From positions 34,653,501 through 34,717,500 of the forward strand of contig NC_080559.1 in NCBI RefSeq assembly GCF_030253575.1: 64,000 bases of DNA. The letters are read 5' to 3'. Positions within the stretch are counted from its first letter, which is position 1. The number at the start of each line of letters is the position of its first letter. Shown here in pieces: positions 1 through 12,144 of the stretch. A program made the translations under genes and the position numbers. The notes beneath the pieces were generated by a model. The model made no database searches, was not told the DNA's origin, and saw nothing but the letters and a program-made list of their open reading frames with translations. Source of the DNA: Rhododendron vialii (Eukaryota; Streptophyta; Magnoliopsida; Ericales; Ericaceae).

Positions 1-349
1 AACAGGTCCTAAAAAGAAGCAAGTAGCAGTGCACGTGGCTCATAAATCTAATGAAGTTTACAAAAGTTAAGTTCCAAACAAAAGCAATTGAGCTGTTAAT
101 TAAGCAGCAAGAGCTCCAGAGACGTCTCGTTTAATTCTACTATATGTTAGGGGCAAGGATTTTCTGTGATCCCAAATCAGGATGGTACCGTAGTGTCGTA
201 AAAGTGACTTGCTCCATTTGAATTAATCCAAAAAATGTTGATAGTGACCAAAAAAAAAAAAAATTTTGAACTCGCAATCTTATGAGATATAAAACTCCTA
301 AATTTCATAAATTGACAACTAGGCCAAACAATCCCTTGGGGTTAATGAT

Positions 350-605
350 GAGTGCAATTTTGTTCATCCTCTTTAAAAGAGGGTGGACATTATCTTCATT
401 CTTATTGGTTAAAATGGTGTAGGCCCCATACGTGCAAGAACATTACCCTCATTTTTTATTGGTTGAAATAGGGTAGGTCCCACCCGTGCAATACATTTTT
501 TTGGCAAACATGACATCACTCTGTGGTGAGATTCATATCATTTCAACTAATAGAAAGGAAGGCAATGTTCACCTTTTTAAGTGAAGAATAAACAAAATTC
601 AACTC
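350..605. mobile_element. Mutator-like MITE, 256 bp
   Basis: The ends form a terminal inverted repeat: the left end GAGTGCAATTTTGTTCATC matches the reverse complement of the right end, GAGTTGAATTTTGTTTATTC, and similarity continues for about 40 bp. It is flanked by GGTTAATGAT (340-349) and GGTTAGTGAT (606-615), a 9-10 bp target duplication with one mismatch, which is the size known for Mutator-like elements. The interior holds a degenerate duplication of about 65 bp built on an ATTGGTT core. It has no coding capacity. Confidence 0.65.
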
Positions 606-1297
606 GGTTAGTGATAGGTAGGGTTCAGATTAATAAGACTAGAATTTCAATTACCGACAAGATATCTTTCACAAATTATAGGAACTACAGTAATTCTGTT
701 CTTTGCGAGACAAGTTTTGATTATCACCTCCCTCGACATCTTGTACTACGAAGACCACTTTCGACCCCATCAATGTGTCCAAAGGACTCGGATAAGAGAA
801 AAAAAATAATATATGTGTCCAAAGGATCAAACTTCCAAATTGCCAGCATGCCAAGGAATTTAACGGTGGTGCTCGAGATGTTTATTGAGTCAATCACGAT
901 AGTTTGAAAATATTGTGGACGGTTCTAATGTTAATGAAATTTTTTCAAGCTAAGAGTTAAACTTTTTCGGATATTTTTTTTATCAAAATTCAGATTCTTC
1001 AAAATATTTTCGAACGATCGTGATTGGTTATTACTGCCGTGAATAAGTTTCTCTGCCAAGCAAAGCTCCAATGCAACTACAAGCACTACCCGCTTTCACC
1101 TTCAGACAAAAAGAAAAACGAAGAAAACGGGAACCTTCTCCCTTCCCCATCACCCCTCCCCTGCCCTTTTCTCTTTTCTCTCTGCCCGCCCACCCCCCCC
1201 CCCCCCCCCCCCCCCTTCATAAATAAAATAGCTCTCCATCTACACATCTGAGAGAACCCAAAACTGGATAATCCTCGAATCTAACCAATACCCATCA
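606..1297 (+). promoter_or_regulatory. upstream region of the NFD4-like gene
   Basis: This AT-rich stretch has no supportable gene. A 23-base run of C lies at 1193-1215 inside a pyrimidine-rich patch. It is followed directly by a TATA-like ATAAATAAAA (about 1219-1228), some 70-80 bp before the start codon at 1298, so it probably contains the core promoter. Short ORFs here are low-complexity. Confidence 0.4.
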
Positions 1298-4200
1298 ATG
1301 GTGACTCTCAAAGGCGGGACCCGGCCGCCGTGGGTGGGCCTAGGAGCGTCGGTTTGGATCCAAATAGCATCCGGAAACGCCTTCAACTTCCCCCTCTACT
1401 CCCACTCGCTGAAATCCGTTCTGGGTTTCAGTCAGCAGCAGCTCACCATGCTGGGAGTCGCCAACGATATCGGGGAAAACGTCGGGATCCTTCCGGGCAT
1501 TGCCTGCAATAAGTTCCCGCCGTGGGTCGTGCTTCTGATCGGTGCTGTTTTTTCTTTCTTCGGCTATGGAGTTTTGTGGCTCGCCGTTAGCCGTACTGTT
1601 GAGTCCTTGCCTTATTGGCTGGTAAGAGCATCTCCAACCATTACTCTTTTTAATTGAATCTGAATCAGAATCAGATAAAAAATTCACTCTAGCCCTTGAC
1701 TAGAACTCATATCAGATTGGGGTTGTACTCAATTTTTAATCAAATCAATGAAGGCTCAAACTTTTTCAAATTCGTACCAGATTGAGTTTTAACCAAATTC
1801 CGTTCCTTTTACCTCTTCGGGTTTTTTTTTTTTTATTTAAATTTTGTTCTTATTCAAATTTTTTATGCTATTTGTTATGTTTACGCCAAACTTTTATAGA
1901 TTATTGATTGTTCTCGACGAAATGAATTGAAAAATATTACTTTTACCCATATATTTTTTAAAATATCCAAGATAAAGCCAAAAAAAACCCCGACTTTTTT
2001 ACTCGAACTTTTGAAGCTTGTTTTGCTCTTCACAATTTATGATTATGTCATTAATAAAGTTTTTATCCAAATCCGTGTTTAGATTTGAATTTGTCCATGA
2101 ATTAATGAAGCTTCCACTCAAATTTGAGTACAAGGGCCGGAGATGCTCCAACTCCAAGTTGAGAGCATAAGATATGAATAGTGTTGTTAATGTTACTGGC
2201 CTGGAATTGCAACTTTTTGCGAACCCGTTTGGTGGGTTCGTGGGTATTTTGGTAATCATTGTAATTTTTCGCATACGTTTGGATTTCTCGTGTTTTATCT
2301 ATTTGATAGGTAACTGTAAAAATTCATTAATTTTTTTGGCCTATAATTGCAATTTCTTGCAAATACATATTTTGGTTTTCCGGTCATTGTAGGAATCATT
2401 AGTAATTTTTGGAGAATCATTACAAAAATCATTAGTAATTTTTGTAGTTCATTGTCCTTCTCTCTATGATGAAGAGGAATCCTTATGAGGCAACAATATT
2501 CAATAAATGAACGTAATGCACTGAATCATGGCATTTACCAATTTGATTATCCCAATGCATGCCTGACCAATAACGAGCTCAGAGCATTCTACCATGTGGA
2601 TTTGACGAACCTGGATCCCCTGTCTGACCCGCCTGTCACACCCCTCTCGGCCGTTGATCTCGCAAATCAATGGCTGAGATGGGCCGAGCACTTTTTTCTC
2701 AAAACGACGTTGTTTTGAAGCAAAACATGCTCAGCCCATCTCAGCCGTTGATTTGCGAGATCAACGGCCGAGAGGGGTGGGGCAGGCGGGTCGGATAGGT
2801 GGGAGTCGGACAGGGGATCTAGGTCGGGATTTGACAATCAGCATGACTCATCAATTAAGGATGATTGAGTTTCAAATCAACGACATACATTCGTGCCAAT
2901 TCAGATTTCTTTGAAACACATTGATAAGAAGGTTCACAACAATTGACAAGGCCTATTTTTCATCCCCTGTACTTTGAGCTCTCATCTTCGATTGACAAGG
3001 CCTATCTTTAATTTGATGGCAGTTATGGCTTGCGCTTTGTGTTGCCGCCAATAGCAATGCTTGGCTTGGAACAGCTATACTTGTGACAAACATGAGAAAC
3101 TTCCCTCTCAGTCGAGGCACTGTCGCTGGCATTCTCAAAGGCTATGGGGGTTTGAGTGCTGCAGTTTATACTGAAATTTTCGGCATCTTGCTTCACAATT
3201 CCTCTTCCAAGCTCTTGTTGTTTCTCAGTCTTGGGATCCCAATTCTATGTATTCTCATGATGTTTGCTGTTAGACCATGTACTCCCGCTTCTGGGGAAGA
3301 CACTGCGGAGCACTGTCATTTTCTCTTCATCCAAGCTGCCAGTGTCGTACTCGGCCTGTACCTTCTCACAACCACAGTGTTGTATCATTTTGTTTCGTTA
3401 AGTGCTTTCGTGTCCTACGCATTTCTTGTTCTAATGGTGCTACTTCTCATGGCTCCACTTGCTATTCCATTAAAGATGACATTATATCCCTCGAATCGAA
3501 GTAAGTTGGGAACACTTGGTCAATCAGTAGAGTCCATGGACAAAATGGAACCGTTGCTCACTCAATCTATATCAGCCACAAATCTTGCAAGTTTTTATGA
3601 GAGTGACAGTGTTTCAGATGTGGATATGCTTCTAGCTGAGGGAGAGGGGGCAGTGAAGAAGAAGAGAAGGCCGAAAAGGGGGGAGGATTTCAAGTTCCTT
3701 GAAGCTTTAATAAAGGCGGATTTCTGGCTTCTGTTCTTGGTTTACTTTGCTGGTGTTGGTTCAGGGGTTACTGTTTTAAACAACTTGGCTCAGATAGGAA
3801 TAGCTCAAGGTGCTCATGATACGACGACCCTATTATCTCTATTCAGCTTCTGTAATTTCGTGGGGCGTCTCGGCGGGGGTACAGTTTCTGAACATTTTGT
3901 CAGGTGACGTGACAAATTTACATATTTGTTAATTTTCTGCATAATTAATTCGAGGAGTTTACTGAGGCGTGATTTATGTCTTCTTCCGTTTGTTGAACTT
4001 TTGTAGAAAACCAAATTTCGGAAGGGGAAGTTAATTTTGATGGTTAGGATGTGTTGCAAGTTACATATTCAACACATTACCCATCAAGATATTGCTTATA
4101 TTAGGACTGTGTTTGATCGTGGATTTACGGAAGGATTTTTTGAGAGCAAAGAAATGATGGGGAAACCACAATTAAATTTAGCTCTTTCGTTTCATTGTCA

Positions 4201-5002
4201 TCTTATCCTTTTATTTTCATCTTTTCCTTTACTTCCGTTAGTTCCTCCACAAATCCTTGGTCGGATTTCAGAAGTGTTCCTGATTGGGAGTTCTAGAAAA
4301 TTTGGCATCACTGACTCAAATGGACAATGAGCTTGTGATTTGAATCTCTACAGAGACCATAATTGACTAGGACACAACACTTGGTTTGGTTTATTTGGAG
4401 CTCTATTAGTTTACTAGTACCTGTTTGTTTGTTTTGCTTAATCCTTTTCAGCGTCATGTACTTACTAACCATCCTGAGGACAATTTGCTGTAATTTGTCA
4501 TAACATCCAGCTTTATTCCTTATTTCCAATTTGCAGGTCAAGAACCATCCCAAGGACAATTTGGATGACATTCACTCAAATAATAATGATCCTAACATAC
4601 CTCCTCTTTGCTTCTGCACTTGACGGTACACTCTATATAGCAATTGGGGTACTTGGAATCTGCTACGGCGTTCAGTTCTCTATTATGGTCCCAACTGCCT
4701 CTGAGCTTTTTGGGTTGAAGAATTTCGGAATATTTTTCAACTTCATTTCACTGGGGAACCCACTTGGTGCTCTCCTCTTCTCTGGTCTCCTTGCTGGTTT
4801 CGTATATGACAATGAAGCAGAAAAGCAGCACAGTACTTCGTGCTTGGGTCCAAATTGCTTTAGACTTACATTTCTGGTTTTGTCTGGCGTTTGTGCTATA
4901 GGCACAGTACTTAGCGTAGTCTTGACTAAGAGAATTAAGCCTGTTTACGATATGCTCTATTCCGGGGGATCCTTCAAGTTGCCTCAAAGTTCAAGTCATT
5001 GA
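1298..5002 (+). CDS. NFD4/nodulin-like major facilitator family protein
   Basis: Three exons join in frame: 1298-1621, 3023-3903 and 4537-5002 (556 aa). All introns are GT-AG. The product is a polytopic membrane protein with about 12 hydrophobic segments. The N-terminal half (roughly residues 10-230) matches the plant nodulin-like family, with WVGLGASVWIQIASGNAFNF near the start and NMRNFPLSRGTVAGILKGY after the first junction. A hydrophilic loop follows, with acidic stretches and a KKKRRPKR patch. The C-terminal half resembles NUCLEAR FUSION DEFECTIVE 4 (FWLLFLVYFAGVGSG, then GICYGVQFSIMVPTASELFG). Substrates of this family are mostly unknown; solute transport is inferred from the MFS fold. 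Length is normal for the family. Intron 1 (1.4 kb) contains two MITEs, and one begins only three bases inside the donor site. The gene converges on the H+-ATPase gene. Confidence 0.93.
1625..2149. mobile_element. MITE with AGAGCATCTCC ends, in intron 1
   Basis: The left end AGAGCATCTCCAACC is answered at the right by the reverse complement GGAGCATCTCCGGCC, and the interior is AT-rich with no ORF. This terminal motif is common in plant MITEs. I see no clear target duplication. The element starts three bases after the splice-donor GT of exon 1, so it supplies most of the donor's downstream context. Confidence 0.5.
2606..2830. mobile_element. fold-back MITE in intron 1 of the NFD4-like gene
   Basis: Two arms of about 95 bp are inverted copies of each other. 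Each includes CCCTCTCGGCCGTTGATCTC and CTGAGATGGGC, with a short loop around 2695-2730. RNA from either strand could fold into a long hairpin. There is no coding capacity and the ends are approximate. Confidence 0.6.
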
Positions 5003-6193
5003 GAGAGGAGAATTGACATGTCGAGTTGAAGGGTTTTGGGAGAGCAAGGTGATGGAGTGCAGTTTTGTGTTTGCTTCATGAGCCTTGGTAAAGTACTTGT
5101 TTCTTGGACTTAGCGTGGTTAATCGTGTGTAAAACCACCACATAAACGTCGGATCATTGCACATGTATTTATAATTTGTGCTTATGATCCTTATTATTTT
5201 GTGCATACCGATGCTCTGGACTATCAATGAAGGAAGTATGATAATGTGCACATAAATTGATTTGGGTCTCTAGGCCTGTCCTCTCTGATGCCATTTGGCT
5301 TTGATTTGGGGGTATGGTTCTACAACAAAACGTCCCTGTAGCTCCTCGGTTCTTGGAGGTTAGGGGGGCCACTGTTTCAGTGGTATTCTGAGAGTAGCCA
5401 CTTTGTGCATATATTGCCAAAGGTTAGGTCTGTCTCCAATCATCCCCCGCCCATACCCCCAATGATTGGAGACTAGATGGGTTATGTTATGTTGTTGTTG
5501 GTGTTGTTGCTTATGATCCTTATTATAATGCTAAAGCTTGGAGTTTGGGTAACTTTTTGTATCTCGGGTTTGAGCTATCTAGCACCTTTTGTTCCTAGGT
5601 TGTATGGAACATTGTCGAAATCTAATCTTAACTTTTCTGTTTATCTGATACTTCATCTTTGAGCGGGACGCGGTTAATTTATGATGATCTTGTGCAAAAA
5701 TCGTGTATTTTACCCAGAAATCAAGTGTATGGTGTGATTTCCAATTTTGGTGTTTGATGGGCCACAGCTATAATGAATTTAATCCGCATGATTTGATGTT
5801 TGAAATCCGTGAGAATGTTACGTGTATAGATCCGGGCAAAGATGGGTTCGGAATCATTTGATGCACGTGGACCCCTCATTATTTCGTGGGGCTAACACGC
5901 ACCAAATGGTTCCGAACCCGTGTCCTGGTGTATGAACAGACTTTCCGTTTGCTCTAAGATTTGTACTCCTAGTAAAAGAGGAAGAAGATGATCGGATAAA
6001 CACAGGATTATGATAGCAAAAATTAGAACAATGCATATCTAAAGAAGCATCAGCTTTATTTTATTGCATTCCATCTGTTAACCTCTCTTTGAGCAATCTT
6101 ATGTGAAAAATCCCTCTCTGCTATTTACTTGCACTTCTGATACAGTCTTTCCCCTATCCAGCTATCGGCTTTGCTCAATCCCCATCCTTGGTC
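5003..6193. other. convergent intergenic region with two small palindromes
   Basis: This holds the 3' flanks of the two converging genes. A perfect 12-bp inverted repeat (GTCTCCAATCAT and its complement, 5432-5473) surrounds an 18-base C-rich loop. A second, imperfect inverted repeat spans 5844-5929 (GGGTTCGGAA against TTCCGAACCC). I see no gene here. Confidence 0.4.
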
Positions 6194-9100
6194 TTAAACT
6201 GTGTAGTGCTGTTGAATAGTTTCAATGTCCAATCCCTTCAGCTTCACCACTGATTCAACATGGCCCTTGAGTGTGTGGAGCTCCCTTAACCTACAAAACC
6301 ATAGTAGAAGACCATATTCAGAAACAACATTCGCCCGAATTTGTAAAAAGATAGTAACTGTTCTTGTGACTGAAATAGACGAGTATGTACCTGGCAACTT
6401 CAGCACGTCTTTTCGCTTGCTCGGCTATCTCAGACAACTCGCGATAGCCGCTCTTATCGTTGAAGAGGTCTTGTGAATCTGAGCACTGGAGCCCGTGAAG
6501 TGTACGTTGAGCTAGGGCCCACTGTGCTTCCCTCTCACCTCTACCGTAATCCTTCTTAGTTGTGAAAGCAGTCTAGATCATTTTTAAGGGGGTGTGGTGG
6601 GGAAATGGTTAGTTACAAAATCAAAATGAAAAGTTTTTCCTAGTTGTACTTTAGGGATATGTGCTTTTATAAAGCTTTTGTGTCAATTACCTTGTTCTGG
6701 ATCATATTATCCCAGGCCTTTCCGCTCAAAGCATACCGAATGATGAACTTAAGGACATCGAGAGGGAAGTAGGTAACGACGCTGAAGATCCAAATGACTC
6801 CGGCCCATCCCCATCCGATGCCTTCGATGCGAGCGAATTCCCATCTTGCATACACAGCAATGACAGTAGCAACCTGCAATTAGCAATAACTAATTTGTAA
6901 GTGATCAAATACACTTTAAAGACTTTCCCAAAAAAAAAAAAATGCACTTTAAAGAAAAATCAGGACTCAGGAGAAAAAATCAAATAGAAATTGAACAAAA
7001 GCTCTGAAAAGACTTACCAACTGAGCTGCAATGAAGGCACTGACAAGCAAGAGACCGGGGCGTTCAACAAAGGACCAACTTCGCGACCTGGTCACGAAGA
7101 TGAGTGCTTGACTCACAATACTCACTTGAAGATACAGAGCTGCAGTGAGCTCATCGGTGTGACCCCTAATTGATCTCACTCCGAAAGTATTCTGCAAATG
7201 ATGTAATAATTAGTGATACTATTTCAAATTCTTGGATTTTGTCGGGGTTTAGTATCGAAAAACTTACTGAAAAGAAGTCAGTGTCAGCTGCAAGCCAGAA
7301 AAAGACGACAGTCATGAGAGCAAGGTAGGTTCCAAGGACAACACCGGTGGCAAAAATTTCCTTGAGCTTCCATGAATCTGGCACCGGAGACGGCTTCACC
7401 CTATCCTTTGAGATGGTCATGATGGTTCCATCGTTTAAGATGGCGATGATGAGGACCATGAAAGGCGAGAAATCAAACTTCCATATAAGTGCTATGAACA
7501 TGAATCCCATCACGATACGGATGGTGATTGAAACTGCATAGATGGTGTAGTTCTTCATTCTTTGGAAGATGGCCCGGCTTGTCAACACGGCGCTCACAAT
7601 CACGCTGAGTCCTGGCTCGGTCAAAACAATATCAGAAGCGCTCCTGGCTGCATCGGTTGCATCTGCCACGGCTATACCGATGTCTGCCTTCTTGAGTGCT
7701 GGGGCATCGTTCACACCATCTCCTGTCATTCCACAAATGTGCTTCCTCTCTTGCAGCTTCTTCACAATCTCGTACTTGTGCTCTGCACAGCCCCAAGATG
7801 ATGATGTTCAATCAAACACCTTAGTACATATCTTACGGAATGTTTGGTTCATATTTCTTAGTTTAGTCAAATCAAGAATAAGCAAAAGCGTATAGCTAAC
7901 CAATTGCTTATTTACTTATATTCTTTAGGCAGTTGCCAAACGAACAAATGAGCAAGTGAACCAAAGAGGTCCCTAGTTTGTACCAACATAATTCGTGTAC
8001 AAGTTCAAAGTTCGGCCATGGGTTAAAAAATTTCGGTCACGGGTTCAAAGTTTGCGGCCAGAGGTTTAAAGTTTGCGGCCAACGTTTTTAAGTTTGAGGG
8101 TTCAAAGTTCGGCCACACTAAGATAGTTTTCGGCCACAGATTTTGTTTTGGTGTAAATTCTGTTTGTTAATCGATTTTGTGTTGTTTGATTTAATCCAAC
8201 TTACCAGGGAAGACTCCGGCGAACCCATCAGCCTTCTCGATGAGCTCGTCAATGGGTATCGAAGAGATTGACTCGTCCTTGCACTGGCCAAGAAGTGAAG
8301 ATGATGGATACATATTGGTGCCCATTCCTAGCCTACGCCCAGTTTCTTTACCAATGGCAAGTTGGTCACCAGTGATCATCTTTACATTGACACCAAGGTC
8401 AAGGGCCCTACGGATTGTCTCTGCACTGTCATGCCTAGGGGGATCAAAGAGTGGCAACAGACCCACAAACTCCCATGCCTCACCGGCGCTTTCCTTGGTC
8501 TTCTCTGGGACAGTCTATCGACACATCACAGGCAATCAGATTCAACTTAGTGGAGAAAATCGCAAAGTGCAAAATCATCTCATTTGTTTTATGACACGTC
8601 AAGGAAATTAACCTGTTTGGCGACACCAAGTGATCGAAGGCCGCGTTCGGCAAAGTTGTCGATGATCTCATGGACCTTTTTCGCGACAGCTCCATTAAGT
8701 CCACAGAGTTCAATGATCTAGTGGAATGGGATTTAGTTAGATATGTTCTTGGTGATAGAAACCTTCGTGAATAAGATGGGGCAAGTGGGTAAATTTTTTT
8801 ACTTGTTCTGGAGCACCCTTGCTGCTTCTGTGCCAATTGCCATCAGTGTCAAAGTAGGTGTTTGCTGTGCGCTTATCCACTGGATTGAAGGGCAGGAAAT
8901 GAACCTCTGTGATTCCGGCTCTAGCCTAAAATCCTCAGCAGAAAATAGCTCAGAAAACCTCATTCAATCTCTCTGAAACTTGGTAGAAACAGACTAAAAA
9001 TGGGTATTGCTAACGAGAGCCTAAAGACGTTGGAAAACAACCTTTTGCTATTAGTTCTATTTGAAATGCTCACTTTTTACCAAAATATGTGCGACTATAC

Positions 9101-11524
9101 TTCTGTGTCCGGCATCTGTGCACAGGCAATCGGTAAAAATATTTAAGAAAAAGGATAGATGAACTGGTTAATACCTCTTTGGGGTCACCCAACATGCCAA
9201 CAATGCAGGCATCAATGGCATCTTGGTTTTCAACCCTTGAAGCCCTAGCAGCATGCAAGAGAACCATATCCTTGTCCATGTCTTTTGGGAACACCTACAA
9301 TCATGAGTACTCATTTCAGCCCAAAACCCACAAAGCTTGACAAAGCGAGTGTCGCTTGCAATGTAGATAATGGTAAAAAAACGAATCCGAAAGCATCAAA
9401 ATGGAGCTTATTTGGTCTGTTTTTGCACAAGAGCAAGAACTGCGGCAAATGTAATTTGCATTCAGAATTGAACAAAAATGCTAAAAGTTGGCCTTATGAG
9501 CTATATAACAAGCACTTCCATCGAAAAGGTGTACTATTGTTGCTAAATCACCAACCTCGATCAAGTTCTTATCGACAGTGAGCTTGTTGAGAGTGAGGGT
9601 TCCGGTTTTGTCACTGCAGAGGACATCCATTCCGGCCATCTCCTCAATGGCAGTCATTCTCTTGGTGATAGCACCTTGTTGTGACAGCCGGTGAGATCCA
9701 ATGGCCATTGTCACAGACAAAACAGTTGGCATGGCAATTGGGATTCCTCCAATGAGAAGCACCAACAGATTATCAATTCCTTCTCTGTATTTCCTGTGCT
9801 GGATTGGGTACATCACTACCACCTCAATCAGCATTCCCGCGGCAATGGAGCAGATGCAGAAGTTTCCAATGGCAGTCAACACCTAATCAAAAAATAAAAA
9901 AATTCAAAATCGTTCTATTCTGTGATAAGGTTATTGGAATGGCAAACTGCTTAGTGCCAAGAAATTTCTACTAAAAATGAATCAAAGAAAGAAAGATGGT
10001 TAAAACTAGGAAGGTGGGCAGCTCAGTTCTGACTTAATGTACCTATTACCCAAATGAAGAATATTACCTGCTGGAAATGACCCACTTGGTTGGTGCTGTC
10101 AACAAGGTGAGCAGCCTTGCCAAAGAAGGTGTGGACACCAGTGGCAATGACGATAGCCTCAAGCTCACCTTGCTTGCAGGTGGAACCAGAGAAAACTTCT
10201 TGTCCAGGGTGCTTTGTCACAGGAAGGGACTCGCCGGTGAGGGCAGATTGATCAATTTTTAAAGGATCTCCTTCCAGAAGGCGAGCATCAGCTGGGATGA
10301 TATCTCCCAGCTTGACGCTAATCACATCTCCTGGAACCAAGATGGCTGCTTCCTGCTCACTCCACTTTCCGTCTCTCAACACCTTCAGGAAAAAATCTTA
10401 GCATGAGCTTAGTCGCAATACAAAAACAAATTTTCACTCAATGCTACTTTTTTGTCTGTCCTGATGTAATGACAACCACACGATATGATTAGAACCTCCT
10501 GTTGAAAAGTGAAGAATGTACCTTGGTTTTGGGAGCAAGACCTGCCATAAGGGCAGCAGCTGCATTGCCTGCATTGTTTTCTTCAATAAAACTGATGGTT
10601 GAGTTGATGATAAGGAGCACAATGATACCGACAAAGTCTTGCCAATCCGGAGGCTTCCCCTGCATAATTCAACATTTCATTATAGAGAAAGAGAGACAAA
10701 TAATTACAAACATAAATGTATATATACATTTACACATGTGGAGAGAGAGAAAGAGAGAGATGGTGTTACCCCTCCATTTGCAAGGGCAATAGCCATAATG
10801 GCAGCACACTCCATCACCCATGATAGGGGATTCCACATAAAACCCAAAAACTTGAGAAACTTGCTTTCCTGTTGGGAATTTGTATCCAACAAATTAGTTC
10901 AAGAATCTTAACTTGAGAAGATGTAATTAGAAACAACTCAAACAAGGAATTCAAAGAAAAAGATAGAAGAAAAAAGAAAATATGCCTTCTTCTCCTCAAG
11001 CTTGTTGGGGCCAAAGATATGGAGCCTCTTTTCTCCTTCTTCTGAGGACAAACCTTCCCTCGTGCATTTTAGCTGCTCGAAGACTTCCTCGATTGGTATA
11101 TTTTCCTGCACACACGTGACACAACAAGGAAATTACATTTCATCAACTCGTTTCAACCTAGTATATTTGCTCACATGCAAACCTTAAACTATTGTCTGAA
11201 GTAGGAATGAAATTGAGATTGTAATGGATCTGGACTGGGATGGCTTTCCAAAGAATATTATGTTTCATATTATCTTTCGAAGGTTGAAAAATATCCCATA
11301 AGAAAGGAAAATGATCGAGACACAGATCCGTATACAGATTGTTTTCTGAGATGTACGATGTGTGGAACCACATGCATATTGCAAGGTCCATGTGCATCAA
11401 ACAGCTCCGAACACATGTGTTTCTCGATACCTGTGTCCATAGCATCACTAAAAAAGTTTAGGCGGGTGCTTACGAGATCAACTGTCTCATTTTTTATCTC
11501 TTCCAAAGAGAGATCTGAGGCCAT
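6194..11524 (-). CDS. plasma-membrane proton-pumping ATPase (P3A type)
   Basis: Fifteen exons on the minus strand join in frame to 952 aa: 11524-11474, 11105-10986, 10868-10770, 10659-10522, 10382-10068, 9882-9556, 9294-9175, 8925-8803, 8717-8613, 8514-8205, 7782-7268, 7191-7018, 6873-6691, 6572-6391, 6290-6194. The enzyme pumps H+ out across the plasma membrane using ATP. Visible signatures are the actuator loop LTGES, the phosphorylation motif DKTGT with Asp332, KGAPEQ in the nucleotide-binding domain, [16 protein letters not shown], and about ten membrane segments. The C-terminal autoinhibitory region is complete and ends YTV, so Thr951 is the penultimate residue whose phosphorylation recruits 14-3-3 proteins in this family. 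Start [17 protein letters not shown] matches family N-termini. Length is typical. Intron 2 has a GC donor (AAG then GCATAT); the other introns are GT-AG. The leader at 11525-11680 is GA-rich, as read on this strand. Confidence 0.97.
7998..8145. repeat. degenerate minisatellite in an H+-ATPase intron
   Basis: About six imperfect tandem units built on GTTCAAAGTT followed by CGGCCA sit in intron 10. The unit length is roughly 22-26 bp. There is no coding potential. Confidence 0.5.
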
Positions 11525-11599
11525 GATGGATCAAGAATCCAAGGAAGAAAGAAAGAAAGAGAGCACTATCTCCCTCAATCTCTCTCCCCTTTATTTCAG

Positions 11600-11700
11600 C
11601 TGTTCCCCTCTCTCTCTCTCTATCTCTTCCAATTCTCTCTCTCTCCTGAGGCCTCCCCAATAAACATCAAGGGCCGAGCTTTTTAAATGGAGACAGGGGT
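11600..11700 (-). promoter_or_regulatory. probable core promoter and leader of the H+-ATPase gene
   Basis: Read on the minus strand, CCATTTAAAAAGCTC (near 11680-11690) is the best TATA-like motif. It lies about 160 bp before the start codon and is followed by a long GA-rich leader. The call rests on position and composition only. Confidence 0.3.
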
Positions 11701-12144
11701 GGTATTTAGAGACCCCCCCTACCCCCTAATTATAAGCCTAATTATAACTAAAATAACGACCAATGACGTGTCGGTTCTGCCTTTAGTTGTGGCCTGTTTG
11801 GCCTTGAGGCTCTCCAGTAACCTCGGCCTCCCTATAATTAGGAAAAATATTTGGTGTTTCTTGAGCATTGTTCAATAAATTACAAAATGACTTCTCCCGT
11901 GCGCACCGATTCATGTGGGCATTATTGTAGAGATTATGAGGTTGACACAATGTGTGATGGAGAAAACTTTTGAAACGATGCCTAGTGGTACTGAATAACC
12001 TTATCTACGTTGGGTATTTACCTTCTTCTTCTTTTTTTAAGAAAAGTTAACAATCACTATTAACTTAATCAGAAGGAAAATGGATATAAATTGTGTCCAG
12101 GAGCAACTATCAATTTTTTTTTTTTATAGATTATGTAAACGAGT
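11701..12144. other. intergenic, no gene seen
   Basis: AT-rich DNA upstream of the H+-ATPase gene. I see no coding region or clear repeat of its own. Confidence 0.4.

Noticed and set aside
669-854. 61-aa minus-strand and 108-aa plus-strand ORFs at the left edge
   Set aside because: Overlapping on opposite strands with no family resemblance; composition is that of intergenic DNA.
5432-5473. Perfect 12-bp palindrome as a transcription terminator
   Set aside because: Stem-loop terminators are bacterial; here it lies in a plant 3' flank and has a long C-rich loop.
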